Origin: UM-FILTER-42-14 sp964586055 | GTDB taxonomy: Bacteria > Patescibacteriota > Microgenomatia > UBA1400 > PJMF01 | Reading direction: 5' to 3' | Length of the DNA stretch: 49,132 nt | Assembly (NCBI GenBank): GCA_964586055.1 | Contig: CAZPFX010000005.1 | Location: 1 to 49,132 of the forward strand | Shown here: piece by piece, positions 34,723 to 44,041 of the stretch | How positions within the stretch are numbered: the stretch's first letter is position 1 | How the letters are laid out: each line of letters starts with the position of its first letter | Made by a program: the position numbers and the translations under genes | Notes under the pieces: model-generated | The model's database searches: none | The model's input: only the letters and a program-made list of their open reading frames with translations | Told to the model about the DNA's origin: nothing

Positions 34723-36091
34723 AGAAACCTCCTTTTTCTAAGAGCAGCAGGTATTTATCCCAGACTGTTTCCCACTTTGTGGTCAAAATCGCATTTAATA
34801 ATATTCCGACGATAGCAGCTAATGGAATAGCCGGGATGCCGTTTGGAAAGGTGCCTGTCATTATCCCCATGGGTAAATTACCACCTGGATAGCCGATATT
34901 ACCACCGATGCCGATCACAGCGATGATTGCACCGATCGCCAACTGGGCTGGATCGTAGAAGTTAACTTTTTCTTCCATGAGTAGGGCAATTCCTTGCATG
35001 CCAATGACGCCAAATAGATACATGGCTAAGCCACCGGTGACTGCGACTGGAATTGTGCCAATCAGTGCAGAAAACTTACCTATAAAGGCAAGAGACACGG
35101 CGATTCCTCCAGCTGCCATGAGCACAGGTCCAGAATAATTTTTGGTGATGGCCATAAGAGAATTATTTTCTCCGTAGTTCGTGCCAGCGACACCGCCAAA
35201 TAAACCGTTAATCATATCTCCAATGCCATCGATGATTAAATTAATTCCGATGAATTTACTCAGACGAATTGGTGGTTTCTTAATTTTTTCTGCTAGCTTG
35301 TCGACGTAAAGACTGATTTGATAAAGATGTGCAGTCGACTCCGGAATGGTCGCGATAGCGATTACTGAAATTGTCGCGATAGCTTCCCAAACCCTTGGGC
35401 TGTTAAAAGCCGGAGTGGTGAAGTGAGGAACTGCAAACCAAGCTGCTTGGGCGACTGGTGTCAAATCTACAAGTCCTGCAAGCCAGCCGGCAAAGTAACC
35501 AACGATTGCTCCAATCAGAATTGGAATAAATCTCCAGAAGCCTTTTTTCAAAAAGACTGACAGCATAATAGTTACGATCATGGTGAAGAACGCCACTGCC
35601 CAATGCGCGGCCGCCATATCTAACGCAGCTTTGGCGAGGGCGATTCCAATTACTAAGGCAACTGAGCCAGTTACGATTGGTGGCAAGATGTGGTCAATAG
35701 CTTTCTTTCCTCCAGCAAAGCGAATGAAAAATCCGACCGCAACATTAATTAACCCAGTGGCAATAAATCCTACCTGAGCCAGTCTCACCAATTCTTCACC
35801 TGCATACTCACCGAAGTTGGCTTTAGTGATAGCTAAAATAGCAGCGATGTAGGCGAAGCTCGAACCATAATACAAGGGGATGTAAGTGCCCGTAATCAGC
35901 TTTGAAAGAACTAAGGAGATGATTGTGGCTATTCCACTCAAAGCAAGAACCGTACCAACGTCAAAGCCGACTAATAAGGCGACCAGAACCGTCGCTGGAA
36001 ACATCGTTAAGACATGCTGGAATCCTAGAATCAGCATGCTGACCACTGGGGGTCGATCATTAGGCAGATACCCGATTGGCGTTGATGCCAT
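34712..36091 (-). CDS. uraA: Uracil/xanthine permease, NCS2 family
   Basis: 459 residues, about 14 helices. SMLILGFQHVLTMFPATVLV is the N-terminal NCS2 motif with the conserved Gln-His; IATIPESTAHLYQI carries the substrate-binding Glu; GVAGTNYGENNSLMAITKNY is the signature in the second half. Proton-coupled uracil uptake fits the adjacent upp gene. An AAAGGAGC ribosome site lies 4 bases before the ATG, one of the strongest in the window. Confidence 0.94.
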   Translation of the reverse strand: MASTPIGYLPNDRPPVVSMLILGFQHVLTMFPATVLVALLVGFDVGTVLALSGIATIISLVLSKLITGTYIPLYYGSSFAYIAAILAITKANFGEYAGEELVRLAQVGFIATGLINVAVGFFIRFAGGKKAIDHILPPIVTGSVALVIGIALAKAALDMAAAHWAVAFFTMIVTIMLSVFLKKGFWRFIPILIGAIVGYFAGWLAGLVDLTPVAQAAWFAVPHFTTPAFNSPRVWEAIATISVIAIATIPESTAHLYQISLYVDKLAEKIKKPPIRLSKFIGINLIIDGIGDMINGLFGGVAGTNYGENNSLMAITKNYSGPVLMAAGGIAVSLAFIGKFSALIGTIPVAVTGGLAMYLFGVIGMQGIALLMEEKVNFYDPAQLAIGAIIAVIGIGGNIGYPGGNLPMGIMTGTFPNGIPAIPLAAIVGILLNAILTTKWETVWDKYLLLLEKGGFYER

Positions 36092-36208
36092 ACGTGCTCC
36101 TTTCCTTAAGGTAATACTTGCTTTGGGGTAAAAAAAATCTAGTGAGTGGCACTAGAAAAGACAGTATAGCGTTTGGGTTTGCGGCGCACAAGTGACAAGT
36201 CTCTGGTT

Positions 36209-36214
36209 TATACT
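36209..36214 (+). promoter_or_regulatory. -10 box for the APH-like kinase gene
   Basis: TATACT ends 6 bases before the ATG at 36221, predicting transcription from the first base of the start codon. Confidence 0.5.
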
Positions 36215-36220
36215 AACTTT

Positions 36221-37117
36221 ATGACTGATCAATTTACAGCAAATGCTTTAAGCAACGGTGACGATGGAAAGAAATGGCTAGAATCCATCCCCTCAATCGT
36301 TGCTAGCTGTGAGAAGAAGTGGTTGTTGCAGGTCTCCCCTCCTTTTAATCTCAGCTATAACTACGTAGCTCCTGCTATCAGGACTGATGGAACTCAGGTG
36401 GTGTTAAAAATTGGTTTTCCTAAAGATCGAGAATTTAAAACTGAAATAAAAGCGTTGGAAGTTTTTAATGGCGAAGGTATAGCCAAATTACTGGAGATGG
36501 ATGCTGAAAATTCAGCGATTCTAATCGAGCAAGTACTACCAGGAAAACCACTAAGTCAAATGACTGACGATGATGAGGCAACTAGGATCATCGCTGGAGT
36601 GATGAAAAAACTTTGGAAACCTCTCCCTAAGAATCACTCGTTTATCACGGTGAAAGATTGGTCGTCAGAGCTTTTTGATTATCACAAGGATTCAAGTAAC
36701 GAGAATGGTCCAATTCCAATGAAACTTATTGAAAAGGCCACAAGATTATTTAGTGAGTTGCTAGAATCTGCAGATGAGCCAGTGCTTGTCCATGGTGACT
36801 TGCATCACGACAATATTATGTCTTCTCAAAGAGATGGCTGGCTTGCAATAGATCCAAAAGGTATAGCTGCTGAGCCAGCGTACGAGGTAGCTGCGATGAT
36901 CAGAAATCCATATGAAAAATTAAAGAATATCGTTGATTTGCGACCGCTCCTCAGTTGTCGTCTAAAAATACTGTCTGAGGATCTAGGCCTGGATTCATCG
37001 AGAGTTTGGAAGTGGTGCTTTGCGCAAACTGTTTTATCAGCCGTCTGGAATGTCAATAGTAGTAAAGGAGCTGATCACTGCGTACGCGTTGCTGAGGCTC
37101 TATCAAAAATAGAATAA
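36221..37117 (+). CDS. Aminoglycoside phosphotransferase (APH) family kinase
   Basis: 298 residues. Small lobe VVLKIGFPKDREFKTEIKAL contains the ATP lysine; catalytic loop VLVHGDLHHDNIMSS is the APH Brenner motif HGDLHxxN; WLAIDPKGIAAEPAYEVA gives the metal-binding Asp. The DPKG(I)-EPAYE style resembles the streptomycin 6-kinase/APH(6) group. The true substrate may be a sugar or small metabolite; resistance is not implied. I chose the ATG at 36221 for its leaderless promoter; a TTG at 36173 is in frame. Confidence 0.85.
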   Translation: MTDQFTANALSNGDDGKKWLESIPSIVASCEKKWLLQVSPPFNLSYNYVAPAIRTDGTQVVLKIGFPKDREFKTEIKALEVFNGEGIAKLLEMDAENSAILIEQVLPGKPLSQMTDDDEATRIIAGVMKKLWKPLPKNHSFITVKDWSSELFDYHKDSSNENGPIPMKLIEKATRLFSELLESADEPVLVHGDLHHDNIMSSQRDGWLAIDPKGIAAEPAYEVAAMIRNPYEKLKNIVDLRPLLSCRLKILSEDLGLDSSRVWKWCFAQTVLSAVWNVNSSKGADHCVRVAEALSKIE

Positions 37118-37124
37118 GCGCTAA

Positions 37125-38288
37125 CTACAAAGCGGCCATGCTTTTTCGCGCTCTCAAAATATCTTCATCAAAACGCCCATCATCATTTAGACCTTCAAAG
37201 ATTTCGATGGTTTGTTGATACTGCTCTTTTGCTGAATCTTTAATTCCAAGCTTTGAATAAGCATTTGCGAGGCTTAAATGAGCATATCCATAATCATTGG
37301 AAAGTCGAATAGTTTGCTGAAGTTTTATAACTGCATCGTCATATCTCTCCACTCTGACCAGCATATCTCCCACGTTTCTCATATAAATTGGGTTATCAGG
37401 AGCAAATTCTTCTGCTTTTTCAAATGCTTCTAGTCCATCCTCGAGACTTCCAGTCGAACTAATCCAAGTGTAGGCATTACCAAGTTGATTCCAAATTTCC
37501 GGATTTTCTGGGTCTAACTCTATTGCCTTTTTTAATTCACTTATATTTTGATCATTCAAAGACTTTATTTCCTTTGGATCTTCACTACTAATCATTTCTT
37601 GAAAAAGCAAAGAGCTGTTATCGTAGTGAACCTTTGCTTCTGGATTCATTTCCTGAATGTATTTTTGCAAATCTCCTGAAGAAGTGGCGTTACTTTCCAA
37701 TTCTTTCATTCCAAGTGAGTAGCCTACATAGACTGAAGCTGCTACGTAGCTACCGAAAAATACAATGTATAAAAACATAATTAATAAGCCAACAGCTATT
37801 TTTGGTTTTGCCTTCGTTTTAATAACTACCGTGTTTGCAAGTTTGTCATGGATAGTCTGGTTCTTCTTGTCCCAGAGCATCCATAAATATCCGACGCCCA
37901 AGGTTATGGCAGATACGAAGGTTGCTAAATAGCGAATGAAGACTACTGGGTATGTGACTTTAGAGCCGTCATCTCTGACGAGCTTAATGGCCATGAGCTT
38001 TTTACCAGGAGTAGCGCCATCGTAGTTTACATAAAAAATCATGAAGTAAGCCAAAGCAGCTAAGAGCGCCATCATAGATGAAAGACTGGTGGAAGTAGTT
38101 TTTTGCATTTGCTGAACTTCCTCAAGAGAATTTACATTCTGTAAGGCTAGGAAAGGATTATTCCCCATTGATGTTTGGATTACGGCAGTAATGATAAAAA
38201 TGATTAGTGCGTCGACAAAATATGCCAGAAATCTTCTGCCAAATCCGGCATATTCTAGTCTTTTAAGTCTAAGTGATATTTTTGCCAT
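37125..38288 (-). CDS. RDD-family membrane protein with C-terminal TPR domain
   Basis: 387 residues. Residues ~14-160 are an RDD domain: GFGRRFLAYFVDALIIF with the Arg and Asp, GATPGKKLMAIKLVRDDG, then DKKNQTIHDKLANTVVI. A further helix (~170-190) leads to a soluble part with three TPR units (PENPEIWNQLGNAYTW, APDNPIYMRNVGDMLVRV, YGYAHLSLANAYSKLG). RDD proteins are poorly understood membrane proteins; the TPR part should bind a partner. It starts where the upstream small gene stops (TAATG). Confidence 0.85.
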   Translation of the reverse strand: MAKISLRLKRLEYAGFGRRFLAYFVDALIIFIITAVIQTSMGNNPFLALQNVNSLEEVQQMQKTTSTSLSSMMALLAALAYFMIFYVNYDGATPGKKLMAIKLVRDDGSKVTYPVVFIRYLATFVSAITLGVGYLWMLWDKKNQTIHDKLANTVVIKTKAKPKIAVGLLIMFLYIVFFGSYVAASVYVGYSLGMKELESNATSSGDLQKYIQEMNPEAKVHYDNSSLLFQEMISSEDPKEIKSLNDQNISELKKAIELDPENPEIWNQLGNAYTWISSTGSLEDGLEAFEKAEEFAPDNPIYMRNVGDMLVRVERYDDAVIKLQQTIRLSNDYGYAHLSLANAYSKLGIKDSAKEQYQQTIEIFEGLNDDGRFDEDILRARKSMAAL

Positions 38289-38506
38289 TAGAATTCCATC
38301 ATTGATGGAGCGTCGTAGTCTTGCACAATTTCACAAGCGCCTTGATCAAGAAGAGCTTCTTTCAATTGTTGGAACTCTACGCCGAATTTAAAGGCGATGA
38401 ATGGAATTACAATGAAGAGAGCCATTGCTAAAAATTTTGATAAAGGCGTCACAGTGGTTAGGGACTCTGGGAGCATTGACTTTGATTTAGATTTCTTTTT
38501 TGCCAT
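38288..38506 (-). CDS. Small single-span membrane protein
   Basis: 72 residues: a basic Lys/Ser-rich N-terminus (MAKKKSKSKS), one helix (KFLAMALFIVIPFIAFKFGV), then a short tail with one Cys (GACEIVQDYDAP). No family recognised. The TAATG overlap with the RDD-TPR gene makes it a likely partner subunit. Confidence 0.7.
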   Translation of the reverse strand: MAKKKSKSKSMLPESLTTVTPLSKFLAMALFIVIPFIAFKFGVEFQQLKEALLDQGACEIVQDYDAPSMMEF

Positions 38507-38515
38507 ATGACAATA

Positions 38516-38545
38516 AGTTTACAGTGTTTTTGAGTACTTGGTCAA
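38516..38545 (-). promoter_or_regulatory. Promoter of the small membrane protein/RDD-TPR operon
   Basis: TTGACC (38540-38545), 18-base spacer, TAAACT (38516-38521), then 9 bases to the ATG at 38506: leaderless spacing. Confidence 0.55.
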
Positions 38546-38557
38546 TAGTGTCTTACT

Positions 38558-39070
38558 CTATCTAAATTTATAGCGCAGCTGTACGAGCCCATCTTCAAGA
38601 TTAGTGCTGCCCAGAAATTCTATTTTTTTAAATGTCTCAAATTGCTTAGTAAGTGTTTTTCCCTCACCAATGAACAATGGATGAACACTCAGCCATATCT
38701 CATCAATTAATCCAACTTCCATAAAGGCAGTGTTTAGAGTCATACCTCCAATTAGCATTATTTGCCCAAAGCCTTTGTCAGAAGCAAACTTCACAACTTC
38801 CTCTGGAGATTTATCAGTGAAAAGAGACTTATCTTCAACACTCCTCTTTAGAAGCTCAGCATCATGGGTCATAACTACATTGAGAGCCCCCTCGACAGGA
38901 AAGTCATCATCGAATTGATAATAAGTATTTCTACCCATGACAATTATCTTACTTTCTCTAGCTAACTTATCGAACTGGGCCCAATCTGTTTCTGAAACCC
39001 AATTACTATCGTCTTCACCTTTGGTGATGAAGCCATTGATCGACGTAGCCATGTAAAGAATTACTTTCAT
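38558..39070 (-). CDS. RibD C-terminal/dihydrofolate-reductase-like reductase
   Basis: 170 residues: MKVILYMATSINGFITKGED is the N-terminal signature, followed by IIVMGRNTYYQF (NADPH-binding), GFGQIMLIGGMTLNTAFM and LIDEIWLSVHPLFIGEGK. This group reduces pterin- or pyrimidine-like substrates; many members have no assigned role. The gene overlaps the aldehyde dehydrogenase stop as ATGA. Confidence 0.88.
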   Translation of the reverse strand: MKVILYMATSINGFITKGEDDSNWVSETDWAQFDKLARESKIIVMGRNTYYQFDDDFPVEGALNVVMTHDAELLKRSVEDKSLFTDKSPEEVVKFASDKGFGQIMLIGGMTLNTAFMEVGLIDEIWLSVHPLFIGEGKTLTKQFETFKKIEFLGSTNLEDGLVQLRYKFR

Positions 39071-40452
39071 ATCCCCCCTTTTATTTTTGGTCTCGCAACT
39101 ACTTTTATTTGCGTCAGTTCTTGAAATCCGTGCTCCCCGTGCTCTCGTCCTATGCCAGACTTTTTATATCCACCGAAAGGACTGGCGGGCTTAAAATGGC
39201 CAACTCCATTTATGTCGACATTACCGGCTTTAATTCTGGCGGCAATCTCCAAAGCTTTTCTTTGATCTTTTGCAAATACTTGTGAACCTAGTCCATAGGG
39301 TGTGTCGTTAGCAAGTTCTATAGCTTCCTCATCAGTGGAAAATGTAACTATTGGAAGAACTGGTCCAAATACTTCTTCTTTCCAAACTCTCATTTCTAGA
39401 GTTACATTTCCAAGAAGCGTCGCCGGGAAGTATGCTCCTTCCTTATCAGTTGTCAAATTACTTTGTGCTAAAACCATCGCTCCGTTATCCAGAGCATCGC
39501 TTACTTGCCCATTTAGAACAGCCAATTGCTTTTTTGAAACCAGGGGGCCCATCTGAGTTTCTGCTTTCGCTGGATCGCCAACTTGAAGTGACATAATCTT
39601 ACTTGATAATTTTTTTATTAATTCATTAGCAACAGATTCATGAACGATTAATCTTTTAAGGGCATCACAGGTTTGGCCACAGAACATGAATCGTTTGAAA
39701 ATTAAACTACCGAGCAGTTGGTCAATATCAGCATCCGCGAGAATAATTGAGGGATTAGAACCACCCAGCTCTAAAACTACTTTAATGAATTTATCAGCTG
39801 CAATTTTATAAAGTTCATGGCCAACTTCGTAGCTTCCAGTAAACCAAATCATATCGATTTCTTGTTGAACCAATTGCTTTCCCTGCTCTGCATCACCGTG
39901 AACTGCCTGAAAAACTCCAACAGGAAGAGAAGCTTCATCCATTATGTCTGCAAAAAGCTTACCAGACAGAATGCACTCTTCTGAGGCTTTATGAATGACC
40001 ACATTTCCAGCTAACAGATTAGGAATGACAGACCAAACAAACATATCGAATGGAAGATTCCAGGGAGTTATAGCAGCGACAACTCCATAAGGTTCGTACC
40101 AGATTTCGTGAATTGAGCTCTCATCTTCGTAGGTTTTCTTTGGAGACAAGGATGATTCAGCATTTTCTAGAAACCAATCGAAATAGCTCCAGTCCCACGC
40201 AACTTCTCCCCTACACTCAGTTATTGGCGTGCCGATTTCTTTGGTGATGATTTGGGAAATTTCTTCTTCATGATTTTTAAAAACTTCTCTAACTTTTTTA
40301 AGAGCTGTCACTCTTTCTTTTATGGAAGTTTGTTGCCAACTAAGCCTAGCCTTTTTGGCAAGGAGAAACTTGTCTTCTATCTCTTGCTTTGAGCTGACTT
40401 CTAGTTCTCCATTTTTCTCATTGGTCGCGGGATTGATTGAATTGATCTTCAT
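39067..40452 (-). CDS. NAD(P)-dependent aldehyde dehydrogenase
   Basis: 461 residues: ITPWNLPFDMFVWSV, WFTGSYEVGHELYKIA, VLELGGSNPSIILAD (catalytic Glu) and FMFCGQTCDALKRLIV (catalytic Cys), ending in SPFGGYKKSGIGREHG. The pattern is closest to succinate-semialdehyde dehydrogenase-type ALDHs. It oxidises an aldehyde to the acid. The start is the ATG at 40452, not the TTG three bases earlier. Confidence 0.92.
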   Translation of the reverse strand: MKINSINPATNEKNGELEVSSKQEIEDKFLLAKKARLSWQQTSIKERVTALKKVREVFKNHEEEISQIITKEIGTPITECRGEVAWDWSYFDWFLENAESSLSPKKTYEDESSIHEIWYEPYGVVAAITPWNLPFDMFVWSVIPNLLAGNVVIHKASEECILSGKLFADIMDEASLPVGVFQAVHGDAEQGKQLVQQEIDMIWFTGSYEVGHELYKIAADKFIKVVLELGGSNPSIILADADIDQLLGSLIFKRFMFCGQTCDALKRLIVHESVANELIKKLSSKIMSLQVGDPAKAETQMGPLVSKKQLAVLNGQVSDALDNGAMVLAQSNLTTDKEGAYFPATLLGNVTLEMRVWKEEVFGPVLPIVTFSTDEEAIELANDTPYGLGSQVFAKDQRKALEIAARIKAGNVDINGVGHFKPASPFGGYKKSGIGREHGEHGFQELTQIKVVARPKIKGGI

Positions 40453-40460
40453 CAAGTCAA

Positions 40461-40466
40461 ATTATA
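40461..40466 (-). promoter_or_regulatory. -10 box for the aldehyde dehydrogenase operon
   Basis: TATAAT on the minus strand, 8 bases before the ATG at 40452; no ribosome site. Divergent from the next promoter. Confidence 0.6.
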
Positions 40467-40496
40467 ACAGGGCTGATTTGTTTTTAACATAAATGA

Positions 40497-40502
40497 TAAA
40501 AT
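40497..40502 (+). promoter_or_regulatory. -10 box for the FetAB-like operon
   Basis: TAAAAT, 6 bases before the ATG at 40509; no ribosome site. Confidence 0.45.
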
Positions 40503-40508
40503 CAACAT

Positions 40509-41153
40509 ATGACAATTATCGAGTTTAGGGGAATTTATTTGAATTTTAAAAGTAAAAATATTTTTAAAAATTTTAATTTTAAAATTGAGTCCGGAGAAAA
40601 AATTGTCGTTTTTGGAAAATCTGGATCTGGGAAAAGTACTCTTCTCAATCTGCTCTTGGGTTTCTTGCAGCCAGAGTCTGGAGATGTTATTTTCAATGGA
40701 CAAAAAATTACCTCTAAAAATATTTGGGAAGTCAGAAAAAAAATAGCTTTTGTCGATCAAGATGTGTTGATAGGTGAAGGCGAAGTTCAGAGAATAATTG
40801 ATGAGTATTTTTCTTTAAGTGCAAATTCTGGAAAGCAATTCAAACCAGCAGAACTTCAACAACAGCTAGAAAAGTTTGATCTTGATACAACAATTTTGAC
40901 AAAAAATATAAACCAACTCTCTGGTGGAGAAAAGCAGCGTCTAGCATTAGTTATTGCCTTGCTTCTAAAAAGACCAGTCATAGTCCTTGACGAGATAACC
41001 TCTGCTCTCGATCCTAACTTAAAAAGGAAAGTCATCTCGGAACTTCTAAAAAATATAGATTCAACTTTATTAGTAATAACTCACGACAAAGAATGGCAAA
41101 AAGCTAGAGGAGTTCGTGTTTTTGATTTTAAAGAAAAAAAATGGGTGCAATAG
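40509..41153 (+). CDS. ABC transporter ATPase, FetA-like
   Basis: 214 residues, a short ABC ATPase: Walker A FGKSGSGKSTLLN, Q-loop FVDQDVLIGEG, signature LSGGEKQRLALVIAL, Walker B VIVLDEITSALD, H-loop VITHDKEW. The DEITSALD form, short length and following UPF0014 permease mark it as the FetA/YbbL partner, implicated in iron export and oxidative-stress resistance. Confidence 0.87.
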   Translation: MTIIEFRGIYLNFKSKNIFKNFNFKIESGEKIVVFGKSGSGKSTLLNLLLGFLQPESGDVIFNGQKITSKNIWEVRKKIAFVDQDVLIGEGEVQRIIDEYFSLSANSGKQFKPAELQQQLEKFDLDTTILTKNINQLSGGEKQRLALVIALLLKRPVIVLDEITSALDPNLKRKVISELLKNIDSTLLVITHDKEWQKARGVRVFDFKEKKWVQ

Positions 41154-41932
41154 AAATTTCAACCACTGGCTTGGTCGCTGCATATCTGCTTCTAATTATT
41201 CCGATATTTATTAGCTATTGGTTTAACCTAAACATGATTAAAGATACCTTCTGGTCGATAGCTAGAATGTCGATACAGCTCGCATTTGTGGGAGTATTTT
41301 TAGAATTTATTTTTAATCTAAATAATCCTTGGCTAAATTTTCTTTGGTTTTCTCTCATGGTTTTCGCGACTGTTCTTTCCGCAATTGGTAAGTCAAAAAT
41401 CAAGCTCTCAACAATTTTCCTGCCAATATTAGTAGCCTTTACCATCCCTACTCTAGCAGTATTACTTTATTTCAACGGTTTGATTATTAGACTAGATTAT
41501 CTTTTTGAGGCTCGATATCTCATTGCTCTTGGTGGCATGCTCCTGGGAAATGTTCTCAGCACAAATATTGTTGCTATTAACTCGTTTTATCAAGAAATTC
41601 GCTCGCAGGAAAAATTCTTTCGTTACCGTCTGGCTATGGGCGCCACTCAGAAAGAAGCACTCTCCCCTTTCCTAAGACACAGTTTCCAGTTATCACTTCT
41701 GCCCGCACTAGCCAAAACAGCAACCATGGGAATTGTTTCATTGCCGGGGATGATGTCGGGACAAATCATTGGTGGTTCATCGCCGTCGATCGCCATTCGT
41801 TATCAAATCGCCATCATGATCGCCATTTATGTTTCTGGTGCACTGAGTGTTCTACTGAGTCTGCTTTTTTCTAACAGAAATTGCTTCACTGCTTATGGGG
41901 TTTTAAAAGAAGGTATTTTTAAGAAGAGGTAG
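41141..41932 (+). CDS. FetB/UPF0014-family ABC permease
   Basis: 263 residues, about seven helices. ARYLIALGGMLLGNVLSTN and MGATQKEALSPFLRHSF followed by SLPGMMSGQIIGGSSPSIA are the UPF0014 (FetB, STAR2/ALS3) signatures. It overlaps the ATPase gene by 13 bases. It is expected to export iron or a related solute from the cytoplasm. Confidence 0.92.
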   Translation: MGAIEISTTGLVAAYLLLIIPIFISYWFNLNMIKDTFWSIARMSIQLAFVGVFLEFIFNLNNPWLNFLWFSLMVFATVLSAIGKSKIKLSTIFLPILVAFTIPTLAVLLYFNGLIIRLDYLFEARYLIALGGMLLGNVLSTNIVAINSFYQEIRSQEKFFRYRLAMGATQKEALSPFLRHSFQLSLLPALAKTATMGIVSLPGMMSGQIIGGSSPSIAIRYQIAIMIAIYVSGALSVLLSLLFSNRNCFTAYGVLKEGIFKKR

Positions 41933-41949
41933 CTTGAGCTATCGCAAAT

Positions 41950-43023
41950 CTATTTCAAACTCTTGTCAAAAAATGCGAGCGATCTCTGCATAGCTAAAGA
42001 AAAGTTTTGAGAAATATTGTGATCGTCTCCTTGATAGACATAAAGTTCGGAGTCTGGACTGACGGGTTTTAGATTTTCGTAAAAACGCTCTGAGAGTGAG
42101 GCGGGTACTGATACATCTCCTGTGCCGTGGTGGAGTTGAATTGGTCCAGATAGTCTATCTAGATATTTGACTGCAGAAACTGAACTCCAAAATTCTGGAT
42201 TATCAGCCGGAGAGCCATATGTTTCTGTTAGATAGCTTCTCCAAAGTCTAGTAGGATTTTCAGGATCAGGACTTGGATCTGGTCTGCCCTGCCTTACCCA
42301 ATATGGTTGTCTTAATTCAATAAGATCATCATAGCCTCCAACCATACCCGCCCAGATGACTCCTGTTTTTATCGATTCATCAATGACCATGCTTCTGTGT
42401 GTTATCCAGCCTCCCATTGAGTGGCCCCACATGCCAATTCTATTTTCATCAACGTAGTCTAGGGTCTTTATGCTGCTAACTGCGTTAAGAACATCAACAA
42501 TATAATCGGAGTTCGCGTATCCGCCCAACGCAATGCCTTCAGATTGGTCATGGCTGCGATAGTCAGGTTTAAAGACCACGTAGCCATTTCTAGCGAAGTA
42601 ATCAATATAAGCTTCGTATCTCTCTGTAGTTTTGTATTCCTCAGGGGCGATGTAGCCATGATTGAAGATAATCACAGGGAAACCATTTTCTGGTCTATCC
42701 GAATTTGGCACAGTTAATAATCCAAATTGTTTTAGACCTTCTGAATCATATGAAGCTATGTAAGTTGAGTATGATCCTGAGGTCTGGAGTGTTTCGGTTA
42801 TGTCCAGAACACTGCCTGGATACTCTTTCTCCAATAAATATGAAATTTGAATTTGAAGACTCGGGTCTTGATCGGTTGAGTCATCGATAGCTAACTCTTC
42901 TGCCATCGTCGATATACCTTGATCAGCTGTTAGTTCTTTATCAGGTTGAGTATTATCAGTAAAAAAGTAGGCTACGACTCCAATAATAAGTAAAACCAGA
43001 ATAAAGATGGTGGAGCGGCTCAT
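41950..43023 (-). CDS. Membrane-anchored alpha/beta hydrolase
   Basis: About 357 residues with one N-terminal helix (MSRSTIFILVLLIIGVVAYF) and an outer hydrolase domain of the prolyl-oligopeptidase/dienelactone type. It shows FPVIIFNHGYIAPEEY (oxyanion HG), GMWGHSMGGWITHR (nucleophile Ser), HHGTGDVSVPASLSE (Asp) and YQGDDHNISQNF (His). It probably cleaves an ester or peptide outside. I prefer the ATG at 43023, beyond the upstream stop; an ATG at 43056 is in frame but overlaps that gene by 23 bases. Confidence 0.87.
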   Translation of the reverse strand: MSRSTIFILVLLIIGVVAYFFTDNTQPDKELTADQGISTMAEELAIDDSTDQDPSLQIQISYLLEKEYPGSVLDITETLQTSGSYSTYIASYDSEGLKQFGLLTVPNSDRPENGFPVIIFNHGYIAPEEYKTTERYEAYIDYFARNGYVVFKPDYRSHDQSEGIALGGYANSDYIVDVLNAVSSIKTLDYVDENRIGMWGHSMGGWITHRSMVIDESIKTGVIWAGMVGGYDDLIELRQPYWVRQGRPDPSPDPENPTRLWRSYLTETYGSPADNPEFWSSVSAVKYLDRLSGPIQLHHGTGDVSVPASLSERFYENLKPVSPDSELYVYQGDDHNISQNFSLAMQRSLAFFDKSLK

Positions 43024-43033
43024 AAGAGCGAGA

Positions 43034-43225
43034 TTAGTACGCTTTTGTAGCGCCATCTTTTAGAGCATTTTCAGCATTTACTTTAGACATCATTGCACAG
43101 ACAGTTGTTCCACACTTTTCGTGCTTCCCTTTAGCCATAAAACCACCTTTTTTAGTTTGGTGAATCCCTGGTGCTGACAATTCAACGCCTTTTTCTTTAC
43201 ATTTAACGCAATATCCTGTGATCAT
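43034..43225 (-). CDS. DUF5679-like zinc-ribbon protein
   Basis: 63 residues: GYCVKCKEKGVE gives the first CxxC, and KHEKCGTTVC the second Cys pair, the small zinc-ribbon plan of DUF5679 proteins, common in Patescibacteria. The ATG at 43225 has GGGAG 8 bases upstream and a TATAAT about 20 bases upstream, so it is a leadered gene; a frame extension to 43258 is not needed. Function unknown. Confidence 0.78.
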   Translation of the reverse strand: MITGYCVKCKEKGVELSAPGIHQTKKGGFMAKGKHEKCGTTVCAMMSKVNAENALKDGATKAY

Positions 43226-43318
43226 GTCTATCTCCCTGTAAATTATAACTTGCAGCATTGTAGCGCTATCTTACGATGATTCATACCTCAAAGATAAAAG
43301 CAAATAAATTCAAATTGT

Positions 43319-44041
43319 TTAAATTCTATCTCTCAGCAAAGTTATTGTCTCTTGTTTAAGCGTTTTTCGAATCGCATTAAATTTCTTATACTCAATTAGA
43401 TAGTTTAAGTCTTGATTTATGATCTTTTGGGTAATCTTGGTTTCAATAAATGAGATTAAATCTTGAAGATATGTCTTTGGCGCCTTTTCTGTTCGCTCTG
43501 TAATTAGTAGCGGATTGTAGTCAAAACCACTAATTAGATAGTGATGGATATCATACAGATCTCTTGCAGCAATAGTTTGATTTTGTTGATACCGATCTAT
43601 TAAAGCAACTAGTTTATTTGCAAACATTGTTTCTTTAGTTTGGCAAATTGCATACCGATTAATATCAGTTAATAATATTTTCTGATATTTATTATTGAGG
43701 TAAGGTGTATTTACCGCATCAATTTTTAAAGTATTTCTAGATTGTTCCGGAGCTTCGTACTTTAAGAAATACTGCAAGGTATTGTGACTTTGATCCTTAA
43801 TTTCAAGATCAAGCTTTTTAAAAATGCTTTTTAAAGACTGAGCAGATCTTAAGGCAGAGCTTCTATCTTTAAGGTCAAAATCTAAGTCTACGCTGAATCG
43901 ATCTAAGATGCCGAGCATACTGGCACAGGTCCCGCCTTTGAAAAATAAATTTTGAGACAAAAAAGTATCATCTAGAATAGCTGTCAAAACTCTAAAAATA
44001 ATTGATTTATGTAATGCTTGTTGTTTATTACTTCTCAGCAT
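43319..44041 (-). CDS. AbiEii-family nucleotidyltransferase toxin (second module)
   Basis: 240 residues: FFKGGTCASMLG (residues 33-44) and FSVDLDFDLKDR (49-60) are the NTase motifs; TKETMFANKLVALIDRY and ARDLYDIHHYLISG are the family's downstream motifs with the catalytic Lys and DLYD. It follows the antitoxin gene with a 14-base overlap, the classical abiE order. Sequence divergence from the modules at 354 and 48441 argues against recent duplication. Confidence 0.92.
   Translation of the reverse strand: MLRSNKQQALHKSIIFRVLTAILDDTFLSQNLFFKGGTCASMLGILDRFSVDLDFDLKDRSSALRSAQSLKSIFKKLDLEIKDQSHNTLQYFLKYEAPEQSRNTLKIDAVNTPYLNNKYQKILLTDINRYAICQTKETMFANKLVALIDRYQQNQTIAARDLYDIHHYLISGFDYNPLLITERTEKAPKTYLQDLISFIETKITQKIINQDLNYLIEYKKFNAIRKTLKQETITLLRDRI

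Noticed and set aside
36221..37117. Antibiotic-resistance gene
   Set aside because: APH-fold kinases act on many substrates; nothing here ties this one to an aminoglycoside, and the neighbours are metabolic.
41928..41943. GGTAGCT/AGCTATC hairpin between convergent genes as a terminator
   Set aside because: Only a 2-base loop and no T tract on either strand.
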